A stretch of DNA of 64,000 nucleotides from Promerops cafer (lineage: Eukaryota > Chordata > Aves > Passeriformes > Nectariniidae), in NCBI GenBank assembly GCA_013398275.1, contig VZSE01010764.1, positions 479,769 through 543,768 on the forward strand, written 5' to 3'. Positions 39,345 to 51,200 of this stretch are shown in pieces. The notes below the pieces were generated by a model, which was given only the letters and a program-made list of their open reading frames with translations, was not told the origin of the DNA and did no database searches. Made by a program: the position numbers and the translations under genes. Every line of letters starts with the position of its first letter. The first letter of the stretch is position 1.

Positions 39345-39835
39345 GACTGCACTCTGAGGATCACCAGCAGGTCAAGGGAAGTCATCCTCCCCCTCTGCTT
39401 GGCACCAGTGAGACACATGAGCAGTGCTGGGTCCAGCTGTGGGCTCCCCAGTATAAGAAAGATGGGGACATACTGGTCCAGCAAAGGGCCATTGCACTGG
39501 GGCTGCAGCACATGGTGTAGGGGGAGGAAGAAAAAGGAGGAGAAGACCTTTGGCTGTCTTCAGTTTCCTGATGGGATTCTGACAAGACAGGGATGCCCAG
39601 AGGAAGTGCAGGAGTCAGCGAGGGAAATGTCAGGAACGTGGAGGAAAAGTGTTCTTGGAGGGGCTGGTGTGGCAGCAGGGCTCCAGAGGGGCTGTGAAAT
39701 TGCTGCCCTGGAGGATTTTAATAAATTGACTGGACTAGGCTCTGAGCACTCCAGTTTGAAGTTGCTTTGAGCAGGGATCAGACCAGAGATCTGCAGATGT
39801 CCCTCCCAGCCGTGGCTCTTCTGGGAAACTCTGTA
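39345..39835 (+). mobile_element. CR1 LINE 3' fragment, + orientation
   Basis: Ordered CR1 words are visible: 'gtcaagggaagtcatcctcc', 'ccctctgcttggcaccagtg', 'gtccagctgtgggctcccca', then further down 'actggactaggctctgagca' and 'tttgagcagggatcagacca' with 'ctgcagatgtccctcccagc'. These follow the order of avian CR1 ORF2 end and 3' untranslated region on the + strand. The 148-codon open frame at 39324-39770 is a remnant of this element. It is diverged and 5'-truncated. A central part (about 39500-39650) matches less well and may hold an internal deletion or replacement. Confidence 0.88.
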
Positions 39836-40727
39836 CTGGAGACTTCCCTTTGGGTTTATAGCAAATCTGTGTTTTATCCAGGCAATCAGCAATTTAAAAA
39901 AAAAAAAGCATCAGATAAAAGTTCACAGGGACTGGGGTTTGTTTTTGTCCCCCACTTTATCTGAAAGGAGTCTGTGCTGCACTCCTTTCCTGTCATCATG
40001 AGCAGTATGTGGGGGAAAGTAGGTGCAGTCCTTGTTTTAAATAACATACTCCATCTTCCCTCCACTTCCTCCTCCCACACATTGTTCAAAACATAGACTA
40101 ACCTGTTACTCCACATATTCCTTGTTTTTCTTGGAAGCAACTTCTTCCTAGCTTGTTTTCATTTTAAAGACTATGTGTGGTATTTGCAGCTCTTGCTTTC
40201 CCATGTAGTTGCTCTTTTCCCAGCTAAGGTATTTTGCCTTTTGTGTATACACAGTTTAGGAAGGGCTAGGGTAGGACAATGTTGAAACAGAAAGTGATTT
40301 GCAGATGTGAAACTTAAAATATTTTCCACTTCAGGATGGGAGTTTAAAGGTTTTGCTTATCTTCAATATTTTATCATTGGTTTTGACAATATCCAATTGG
40401 CAAATTTTTGGCAATATCCAAGCTCATCTTTGTGCCTCTTCCCTTTGGTTACCCCAGTTCAGTATCTGGTCATTACCCCACAGCTCTGATCTGACAAAAG
40501 ATTTGCCTTGAAAGAAAAAAATACCTTCCCACAACATGTGGCTGGCTGCCAGCCACTTCAGGTAGTTCATAAGTACAGCTTGGAAGCAGTAAACTGCTGG
40601 CTGGGGCCTCACACTCAGCCTCCCACCTTTGCAAAAAATCAGCAGAATAAGATATTTAAGAACAGGAAAATGTCCTGCAATTGAGGATATACAGCTCAGT
40701 AGCACCAGCAGCAGTGCTACTATACTA

Positions 40728-40827
40728 ATACGAGTGCATTAGTATGACCTGNAGGCACATGAGCAGCCATGGAACATTAAAATAATTACATTTCAATTGG
40801 ATACGAGTGCATTAGTATGACCTGTAG
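40728..40827. repeat. 27-base direct repeat, 73 bases apart, with ambiguous base
   Basis: The word beginning atacgagtgcattagtatga occurs at 40728-40754 and again at 40801-40827. The two copies agree at every readable base; the first contains the only isolated N in the window (40752), where the second has T. The segment between them is not repeated. It may be a real tandem duplication of a 73-base unit that is only partly present here, or an assembly artefact at a joined gap. Confidence 0.9.
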
Positions 40828-43800
40828 CTTGCAGCAGGCTCCTACAGGGCTGACACTGATTTCACAGATTTTCTTCAGGGACAATTAGAGGAAAGGGTGA
40901 GTGAAGATGTTCAAGTTAAAGTTTGTGGTGCTGTGAAAAGTGATTTCAAAATTGGCTTAGTGGAACTGCTTCCCAGTTTGTTTTAGGCTGGCTCAAAACT
41001 GCAGGAACTGCTCTCATGAGGCACAGGTTGGGACCTGCTGCTCCAGGACATCGCTGTGTCCTGGCTGCACTTGCCATGAGTGTCACTTTTGTGAGAGGTG
41101 TAATGCCAAGAGAAAGCAGTGACACATCTCAGTAAAGCAAACTGAGGTGATCCAAAGTCAACACAGGAGGATGACCTGCACTGGGAAGAAATAGAATGTA
41201 GATGACACTTTTCTTGCATGAGCTCTCCCTGCACAGCCAACACATGCACAAATAAATGAGAACAGCTTTATTTCACCGAGTGGAAATCACGGAGCTACCC
41301 CTACAGATAGGCTAAAATCAAGTACCTGAATATTTTATTAGAAGTAGATGGTTGTATGAAATTTAAGTCATTAAAATGTACCTTTTTTGATGGGTCTGAG
41401 TGCCTCATTTGAAGGGCATCAGGGCATTTTCCAGTGCTGCTTCCCCTTCTGAAACAATTGGTTCAGGTAACAGCAATACTCAGGACACATTAATGATGCT
41501 GTCAGTTTTACCAGCAAAGGAGAAAAATTAAAAGGTTTCCATTGACCCAGAGCTTTGGGTTGTGATGCATGGGATCAAAAGATAAATTTAGCTCAGAATT
41601 TAAAGTTGCTCATGGAACATTGAATTGAAAATTACACAGCTTTGAAACAGCTGATGGTCAGATTTGAATCATGGTGAATTTTCACTGCACTTGAGAAAGG
41701 AAATGTTTTTCCATATAAAGTTTTAGTGTTCTGCTTCGTCTTAATACTTTTTCTCCTGAAATTCAATACTATTAACTGTGGTGCCTAAAGGAATCCATAA
41801 GGAGGACTCCTGGTGCTCCCATAGTAATGGTCCAGATGGTATTTTTTCAAAAGACTGTGAGAAGCAAGGCAGAATGGTTGTCATTTACCTTATTCATTCT
41901 AATAATTTATTTTCTTGTAGAACATCTCGTGGTTAGATGGTGCCCTCTGTGAGAAAAGCCTATGACTGTACTAATTTTTACCCATAGATGGAGCAAGTAG
42001 CTCTCATTTGCTGTAACCCAGGGAAGAAACTGGGAAAACCCTGCCACACTGCTGCCAGATTGTGCTCTGATGCCTTGAAGGCCTTTGGATTGTGGCTGAT
42101 CTCTGCTAAATTTTTTCTTCAAGCATTAGACTGAAGTTCATTCCCTCCCAAGAATTTACTCTGTATTTGTGGTATTTAGGTGACAGCTTGCAGAGAAGTG
42201 AGTTTAGCCCAGGACAGGCTGCTGTGGAGGCTTGGCTGCTGGGCACGGGCATCTCACCTTCCCTTTCCTCAAGCTATTTCCCACCACTGCTCTTCAGGAA
42301 TGTTTTCCTGCAGAATGGCACCGTGCAGTGGGGTGTCCTTCCTCATGCCAGCTGCTGCAGTCTGCATTTGGATTTTGCTTTCCTAAATCAATACATTCCT
42401 CTCATGGTCTTGGAGCCTCCCAGGCTTTGGACCACAGCTGCAGAGACCCATCAATTCCAGCCTGCACCAGGACCCTGAGCAGCTGAGGCCACTCCATTTC
42501 CAGTTGCTCTCCCGTGTTCACAGTCCCCCAGCCTTCTGAATGGGCAGGCAGGTGGGATGCAGAGGGAGAGGGCAGGAGGCAGCTTTGATTTGTGGCTGTG
42601 ACTATTATGCAGGACAAGGGGAGCAAGCTGGGGAAGGACAGGGCTGCTTGGTCCAGGTCCACCTTGGGGGATTGACATAGACTCCTCCACACTCATCCCA
42701 TAAAACCTGGAAAAGGAGAAAAGCTGTTTGCCTTGCTTTATTCTCCAGTGCTGGTGTGCAGGGATATCTAATCATCCTTTTTCAAGCTTGCTTTGCCCTC
42801 AGAGGCAGACAAGGGGACCAACGCTGTTCATTTTGGTCTCATCTGCACTAGAAAAATGACTTTTTGCAGACAAGATGTGTCAGCACTGCTGCAGCTAAGC
42901 TGGTGCTGCACACATGGCCAAAGACCAGCCACGTTCAGCACCATTTCTCCTGCCAGTTACTGATGTCTGCTGTCAGCAGCAGATGATTTGTCTGGTTAAA
43001 ACGTGCCTATGGTGATTGTTCTTAGTTTTTTTGGAGATATCTTTCCATGTGCTTCCCTTTTCACCTTAGTTTCTTATGGTCAATCTTGTCTGCAAGAGTA
43101 CATCCAGAGGGGGAGTACCTCCAGAACACTTCTATATTCCTCCCCTCTGTGTCTAGGAAAGAAGGATTTTTCAGATTGTCTTCAGTTTCCTAATGGTTTA
43201 TATGCAGTCATTAAAAAAAAAAAAATCAGTCCCTAACTTTCCTCTGTAGGGTATGGGTCAGACCTGTGACTGCATTCATTAGCATTTTCTATCTCTTTCC
43301 CGGGGTGTCAGCTGTGGAACATACTGCAAATAATCAAACTTTTAAGTAACAACCAAATTGTTATTTCTTGTGATGTATGGACAAGACCTTAGTTTTATAT
43401 TTGCTCTTTTAGACACTGCTGCTGGCATGAAGGAGAAGTAGAAACTGCAGTTTGAACATCTCCAAAGGCTGATGAACTGCTGCTCTTTTTTGTGTCTTTT
43501 GATAAAAGTTGTCTGAAGGGCACTGCTGATGTGCAGGTGACTTTTCCACACAGGCAGCAAAGTAAGCAATAGTAAAGCTAAAGAGAGTGTTTTGCTGTCT
43601 TAAGCTGTCTAATCACAGGAAATCATTTGGAAATAAATTGTGGGGGAAATTTTTGTGGTTGTGGGCTGTTTATATTTAACAATCTGTATTTTACAAACTG
43701 AGAATATATGTAGGAGCAGACTTGCAATTATATTTATGTGTCCATTTTCCATTTTGATCAATCATTTCAGAATTTGGTCCCTAAGCAAGTATTTGTTTAT

Positions 43801-46153
43801 AAGTACTGGAGAAATCCTATTTATTTTGTAGGTTTGTTCACACATTTAAAAGTCCATTGCTTTTCCTGATTCTAAGTGAATACTTGTCCTAATTCCACTG
43901 AAAAAGCATTGTGCATTCAAGATTTTTTCCTATGTGTTTGGAGTCTGGAGGAGTAATAATGACTTAAGGTATCAGATCCAAGTTTTACAGATATCATGGG
44001 TCTTCAGCTTCTTAGATAAAGTGCTTGGAAAATGCCTCAAAAATGGGCTGCATAAACACGATAAATGTTGACTCAATCAGTTTTCTGATCTGGAAAAATA
44101 TGTAATGAAAGAACCTGGTCACAAGGCAGAAAAATGCATGGATTGAGGAATACAGTATGTGTAGTAGAGTGGGTAAAACACAGTTAAATCCCAGGCTCAG
44201 GCCAGCTTTTATGTAGCCCTTCGTGGGTCCATGTGAGTTATGACTGAGCTTGGTCTGATTTTAAAAATAAAATAAGCCCCATAAAAATGATGGTAAATTG
44301 CTGTGCATTGTGAGAGTCAATAGGGCAAGGAGCTGATCACTATCATGTCTCAATTTATGGGCTTTGTGGAAATGAGCTTTTGCTTTTTTCAGCCTTTGGG
44401 GCTGTGAAAGCATCTTGAAGGAGAGCCCTGCTGATGGCTGGTGATTTGACTGAGAAGGTTTTATAGACTTCACACAGACTCTGCTACTTTCCTGCAAGGT
44501 TTTCTAGATTTGTTTCCTGCTTTCTCATGTACATTTTCCCATTGACCACGAAGCCAGCTGAAGGTAACATTCCCATTTGTATGGGAAGTAACCATGGGCA
44601 GGCACTGCAGTGTCACAGCTGAGCTGCTATAAACCATCACATGAGCTTCCAGCAGCTGCTTTAGCAACTCCTCACTTCCAGCAGTCACTGGCAGAGTCAT
44701 GAACTGGGCAAGGAGAACATGGATCATGTATTTGGATTCACCCAGGGGCTGGAACGCCTTCAAGTTGTGTAGGGATCATCTGACAGTGGAGCTGTCATTA
44801 GCCCATTTGATCTGTACAGCAAATTTAGAAGCAGGTTGGTTGTTACTGGGAGAAGGAAATGTGGAAAAGCAGAGTAAAAAAGTATAAAGCTCTGCATGGT
44901 GCCAGGTTTAGGATTTTTTTCCCCATTGCCACAGTAAGTCTAATAAATATCAGTCTGAATTAGGAGATCTAGGAAGAAGTCTTTTGTCCTTGTAGTTTGA
45001 CAGAGATGAAACTGCTGTGGAAATGGTGTAATTCCAACCTATGTCGCTGATCTAATTCCTGTTCTCCTGAATCTGTGTAGTGCAGCTGAATCTTTCCATG
45101 CTGCTTTCTCTTTGACCAAAGTGAGCTCATGTTTCCTTTGTCAAAGCCAAGGAGAGCAGAGATGTCACTTTTTAAAATTAACTAGATCAGGATTTTCTAG
45201 CCCAGTGAGTTAATTGCTTTGAGGTTTATTGTGAGTAGAACAATAAACACATCAGCTGGAGAAGGCTAGAAGTCATTTTCTTAGTTTAAAATGGCAGGCA
45301 AAGTCTTCTCATGTCAGAAAACAGGTCTTGGGTCTGATTTTTGGACAGTGATCTATGAACAGTTCCCATCCATCTGAACCTCTCAATAAAACTGATTGAT
45401 AATCCATCAAAACTTCTGACAAGCTTCCCTGGCACAGTGTGGGACATACTGAATGAAGGACAACACTGTGCAAAGGACCCAATTCAGTAACAAAAGCATT
45501 TTGTTACTCACAGGCACTCACATGCATGTTAGCCAGAGGTCCATGCTCCCCAAATTTTGCACCATTTTGTCATTTTCCCTCTCTGTGCTGCACCAGTGTT
45601 GTATGAAATGGTTTGTGCTGCTATGTGGGGGTGTGTGAATGTTCCACAAAAAAAGTGCAAAGCATGGGACAGGGAGAGGAGGATTTGTGGGGGTACAGTG
45701 TGAAGCTGGAGTAAGAAAAATGTTGTAGTGAATGTGATTTTGAGAGTAATGCCCTGAAGAGAAAACTTTCTGAAGGGAAGATTTTAGTCAGTAGAGTCAT
45801 CTCTGATTATCCATCTCTGGCAATAATCTGTAACTGGTGTTCTCACACAGTGCTTCCCCTTTGGTCTGCTTGGGTATTGGAATTTGTTATCCAGCTGAAC
45901 AGCTAAACCAGTGCATCTACAGAGCATTGCTGAAAGATCCAAATGGCAGAAATTGACTGATTCATGACAGTCCTAAAACCAGCAGTGGTGACTGCTACAT
46001 GACAAACCTGAAGCCAGCAGAGATCTTACAAAGGTCCCTATGCCTAGGATCTCTAAGATGGATCAGTAGACTCAACCACCCTCCCACCAGGGAAGGCTGG
46101 TTCTAGAAAGGGCACCAAGTGTTAATGAAATCCAAATTTTCTTATTTTACTTT

Positions 46154-46242
46154 TAAAACAAAAGAAAACAAAGAAACAAAACAAACAAAAAACCCCCCAA
46201 CAACAACAAAACAACAACAAAAAAACCAAAACAGAAAACAAA
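46154..46242. repeat. A/C-rich low-complexity tract
   Basis: Runs of A separated by C or short C runs, including several CAA units. It is the opposite-strand form of the G/T-rich tracts elsewhere in the window. Confidence 0.85.
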
Positions 46243-46865
46243 GGGTTGTGGATTATTTGGTTTTGATTTGTTGTTATGGATTTTTTTTCTATATAAACTT
46301 TCTGTTATGCCTTTGTGTTTTGCAGTTCACAGAACATGTGAACATTCTTTTGTATCTTAAAAAAAGTTCTTGTCTTAGATAATGAAAATATTAATGTGTG
46401 TAGTTGATATGTGAAACAAGTACTCAGAGCCTTTGATGATCAACCATCAAAGCACCTCAGTTCTTTAGTTAAATTATTTTGAAGCTTGCCTTGGGTTTCC
46501 TGTAAGCATGGCAACTGTGATGGGTTTCTTTGTAGTTTGCTTCTTGCAGCATCTCCTGCTGCTCACAGCTCTCTGAGCCCCAAATGTGAGTGAGTGCAGG
46601 GCTGGGAGCCCTGCGTGGGCGTGTGACACGGGACTGCGGTGACAGGAGCGTGGGAGCAGCTGTGCCAGACAATGCCACACTGTGCCAGCCCAGCCTGCAC
46701 CTCCCTGGCAGCTCCCACAGTGCTGTGAAACATAGGTGCCCTCCTGAGGGCATCCCACTGCTTCTCCTTCTTGTGAGGAGAGCCTGGGACTGCCTTGCCT
46801 GCCTGGAAATGCTTTGGCTTAGGTTTTGCGCTAAGAACCTTTGACTATGCTTTCTGTTGGTTTGT

Positions 46866-46964
46866 TTTGTTGCTTTTTTATTTTTTTTTCTTTTTTTTTT
46901 CTCCTTTTTTTTTTTTTTTTTTTTTTTTTTANNNNNNNNNNNNNNNNTTTTTTTTTTTTTTTTT
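46866..46964. repeat. Poly-T region interrupted by assembly gap
   Basis: T homopolymers flank sixteen N residues at 46932-46947. Both gap edges are T-rich, so the missing sequence is probably more T homopolymer and the true length is unknown. The frames that cross it are meaningless. Confidence 0.95.
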
Positions 46965-48185
46965 CTTCTAAACCAATTAAAACATCAGGGACTAAAAGCA
47001 TCCCTCCCTCCAAACTGTAATTTCAGCAGTTGTTCAGGAAATCAGCTTCTCCTCCCCTCATCCCAGGAGAGTGTGACATTGCCCTCAGGTCAGGATATGA
47101 CATTCCATATCAAGGCAGACATTTAATTGCATTGATAAATGCATGGGCCATAATGCAATTAATTTTTGGCTGGGGAACACATGTGGATGTAAGCCACTAA
47201 TCAGATATTCTTCAACAAACACCGTTAGTTGGGAGTACAGAGCATTTCATTTCAGGGTCACTGTGAATGTATCTGCTTCATTGCCTGCCTGAGCTGGGCA
47301 GAAGGTCTGGTGTCAGATTTGTTTGCTTAACCTCAGTATAAGGTTTCCATAGCTCTTCATGTTCACAGTCTTTCCATGAACTGTTTAATGGTGAGGGAGC
47401 TGCACTTGGCAACCCGAGCCGTAGCTCCAACAGGATGATGCTGTTTGCAGCAAAGTTTGTTCTCTTCAGTTCCTCTCTCACACTGACATGCCCCAGAGCA
47501 CTGGGCATCCCGAGGCCAAAACTGCCTTTAATCCCTGCAAAATAGGGGTGCACATCTAAACTCCACAGAAGTCAAGACTTTCTGGAGGGAAGGTGAAAGA
47601 ATTTCATGTGAGCTAATGCTTAATGCAGGAGCAAGAGTAGCTACGGGTGGCAAATAGTGCCCGTGTGATTTATTCTGTGTTTAGCATCTGTGTTAGTGCT
47701 GCCTCCTTAGTGTGTGGTAGAGAAGGGGTGAGTTTGGCCCTGTTCAGTGCACCTTGAAGGATTTCTGAAAGACAAGAAGCACCAGTGGCAGCTGAAAGAA
47801 GTAGCCAGCTAATAGAAATGGGCTTTTGGCAAAGGAGTCCTCAGCAAGGCAGCACCAGCCTAAACTTGTTCAGGAGAGTGAACCTCAAAAATGAATGAGT
47901 GGTTAGCTGAGTTTTTTCATCTTTTAGAAGTGTTGCCTCTTGCAGCAAAGCTGGTTACAATGTGTTTCTACCTCCATGAAGGTCCATTTTTGCTCTGTTA
48001 TGTGCATTTAAATACATTGGATTTACTAGGTCTGACTTTTTCACAGTGACATAGGGGAAGATTTGATTTCATTGGGCTCTGAACCCAGTGGAAAGATTTC
48101 CAGGCTTAGGTGCCTGAAAGTAATAGTAAATCCTTGCTGAGCCATCTAAGTTAGTTGATCTGAAGAAAAAAGCAAAGAACTCCTT

Positions 48186-48272
48186 AAAACAAAACCAAAC
48201 CAAACCAAACAAAACCCCAAACAAACAAAAAAACCCCAAACCCACAAAACCACCAAACCAAACCAAAAAACC
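48186..48272. repeat. A/C-rich tract with AAACC units
   Basis: Repeated AAACC and CAAAC words with C runs of up to four. The open frames on the minus strand (Phe/Gly/Val/Trp strings) reflect the repeat and not a gene. Confidence 0.85.
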
Positions 48273-51200
48273 AGTAATATTTTGGCTAGTTTCAGCAATA
48301 TTTGCTCATGCCCCCAGTGAAGGTGGTGACCAATAAGCAATAGTTTCCTACATGGGGATCTAAGTGTTGGGTTTTCTCCTTAAAAGCCAGAGGAAAACCC
48401 TTACTTTTGATGCAATCAAAGGGATAAATAGCAAGTAATGAGGAGTATTGCTGATCTGACATCTTGTATGTTTGCTGGTGTTCACAGAAATCTTTCAAAC
48501 AAATGGTGGGGATTAGTGCAAACCCATTTGTACAGCTGTCTAGATTTTGTTGGATCAGAAGCCCAGTCTGCAGAAAAATAGGTGGATTATCAGCAAATTC
48601 TTACTAGTGGCAAGAGAAGACAAGTAGGGAGAGATGTTCTAAATTTAGAGAGATGGTCAAAGCTACAGCTGTGGAGTGACAGATTTGGGCTTTGTTGCAG
48701 ATGTTAAGAACATTTTTCTTTTTCTCTGTTTGTTGGAGAAAGAAAGACCAGAAAAGAGGCTGAGATTTAACATTTTTCTCAATTTCATTGATGCATTTAA
48801 TAGCCATGCCTTTGGGGTTCCTTTGTGAAGGGCCACATTCCCTTGAAGTTTGTTTAAGCAAAGAGGACTTCTGCTCTGGTATTATCCAGGCCATTGAAGT
48901 GAAGAATGTGTAAAAATATTAGAATATGAAAATGCAAATAAGAAGATTAGCATGTCATATTTCTGCATGTTATATGAAACATCTGCATGTAGCATTAGTC
49001 ACACATGTCCATGCTGTCAGATAAATCCTGAAAGATAAGGCTCTCCTGATTTTTGGGTGGTGTGGGGGGTGTGGGGAGCTTCTGTGCAAGGGAGATGTCA
49101 TCAGGGGGGTTCTGCCCCATGCTGATGTGCTGCTTTTTCATTTAACCACAGAGTTTAGGGGTGACGAAGAGCGTTGAAATCTCAGGTATTTTTTTAAGGG
49201 AGAAAGCCCCACCAGACACTCAAGGATGGTGGCTACCTTGGGATCATCCCCAGCCTCAGAGAGTGGTGCTGGAGGAGCCCGTGGCTTTTCCAGAGGGTGA
49301 CATTTGGGATAAGGCTCCTCATTATGTGTGGCTGTGCCGGCAGCTGGAGAGGCTGTGGGTGCCTGCAGTCCTCTCAGTGACCCAGGAGGGGTTGTGCAGC
49401 ACCCAGGAATACACAAGTTAGAGAAGAGGGGATTGAAAACCCTTTGGAAACTGGCCTTAGGTCAGCTCTTCTTCCAACCACAGTTTCTTGGCATGGGTTT
49501 TGTTATTAAAGACATGTCACTGCAATTAAATGGCATTAAAGTCAACCCAGCTGCTGCTGAGGGCTGGCCAGAAGTCATGCTGCTGTTAAAGTCACCCATC
49601 ATTTTGGGATGAGCTTTGAGGCAGAGTGTCTGGAGCTTTGTTTGAAGCAGCTGGAAGCCACAGTGGCTATCACAGGAAGTCCCTACAGACACTCTGTTTG
49701 GAAAGCCAGGATATGGAGACAGTGAACGTTGTCAGTGGAGGAGCTTACAAAGCAGAATGTGTAAGAAATCTGTGCTGCAGAATGGGAAACTTATATCCAG
49801 TGCATGCAGCTGCTTCCCAGTGGAGCCCAGCTACAAACTGAGGAAGGGGGAATGCCAACAGAGCATGGACCTACAGCAGTGGTGCCGGGGCTTGAGCCAC
49901 ATTTGGCTCTGGCTTAGCTGAGAGAGACAAGAGAGGATCCAGCTGCCCTGGGCTGGGCTGGGATCCCACCTGTGCTTGGAAAAGAGAATTGGAGAGCGTG
50001 ATTATCAGGACTCACACCATCACTTTCACTCTTTTATTGCATTTTGTGTTTAAGAAGAGGAGTGCAGTGGGAGAAGGCTTTTCTTGTGCACAGGTGTATG
50101 ATCAGTGGGAGCGTCCTGGCGCTGCCTCCCTGCACTGACTTCTGTATCTTCAAACACATCCAAGTGCTCTGATGGTTCCAGCAACATCAGACTTGGGGAA
50201 GGCAACAGCAAAAGGCATCACCACAAAACGAGTCTGTTGAGTCATCTCCACCTTTCTTTCGTCTGCCTATCATTTTGTCCATTCCAGTTTTAAAGCTGAG
50301 AAGAAGAGATGCATTTTTCAGGGCTTGTTTCTGCTTCTAGGTTTCCATCTGGTTTTTTGTCAACGTCAAGTTTTTCTGAGTAAATTTTTTGCCAGTGCCT
50401 AAATTTTAGGATTTGTAGTGCTACAGCAGGAAAGCCTCTTCTCCTCCCCACAGAGCTGTTGAAGTCGACAGTGCCCAAAATCTCATGTCTGCTACCACTG
50501 TAATGAGAGGGAAAACAGGATTACATTGAATAGATGAACCTCACGTGTTCACACTGCTTTGTGCTTGGCATCAACTGGGAAGAGTTATGAGATTGTGGTA
50601 CCTGTTCTTGTTGCATTGAAGCTTTATTTACCCTTTTGAGATGATGCAGTCATGATGTTTAGTGTTAAAATAAACGGATTTTTTTGGATGAAGAACTGGA
50701 AGAGGAAGGAGAGTATGCCTTTTGCTTCAGCATGGCTAAACTGAGCCATTCCCCAGTGCAGAAGGGCTCTGCAGGAATGGGGACCTGATGTTTGGGGTGG
50801 CATTGTTGAAAGACCTGCTTGCTTATTCAAATCCTGGGACATTATTAGATAAATAAAACACGTGATGCTAAAGAAAGTATCTGAACAGCACATCATTTCC
50901 TTTGGAAAATAACCCTGCAGGGTGCTGAAATCTGCTGCTGTGGGGCACTGGAATAACTGTGCATCGTTCCTCACCTGGGAACCATGTCAGGGACCAGACT
51001 GGAAAAATTGTCTGCAGTGGATGTTTTTTACTTCTCTGTCATCTAGCTGCCAGGAAGAGGAGTTTAGTGCTGTATTTTGTATATGCACTTTGGTCCTGTT
51101 TCTGTTTCTGCAAGCTCTCTAGAAGCTCTCTAAAGTCCTTCCAAATTCTTTACCATAAAGGATAATAAAACACTACAGTACTTCATTAAATGGCATCCAG

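Noticed and set aside
39324..39770. 148-codon + strand frame as a possible gene
   Set aside because: It overlaps a CR1 fragment and its residues derive from the element's 3' region; no start context or independent domain.
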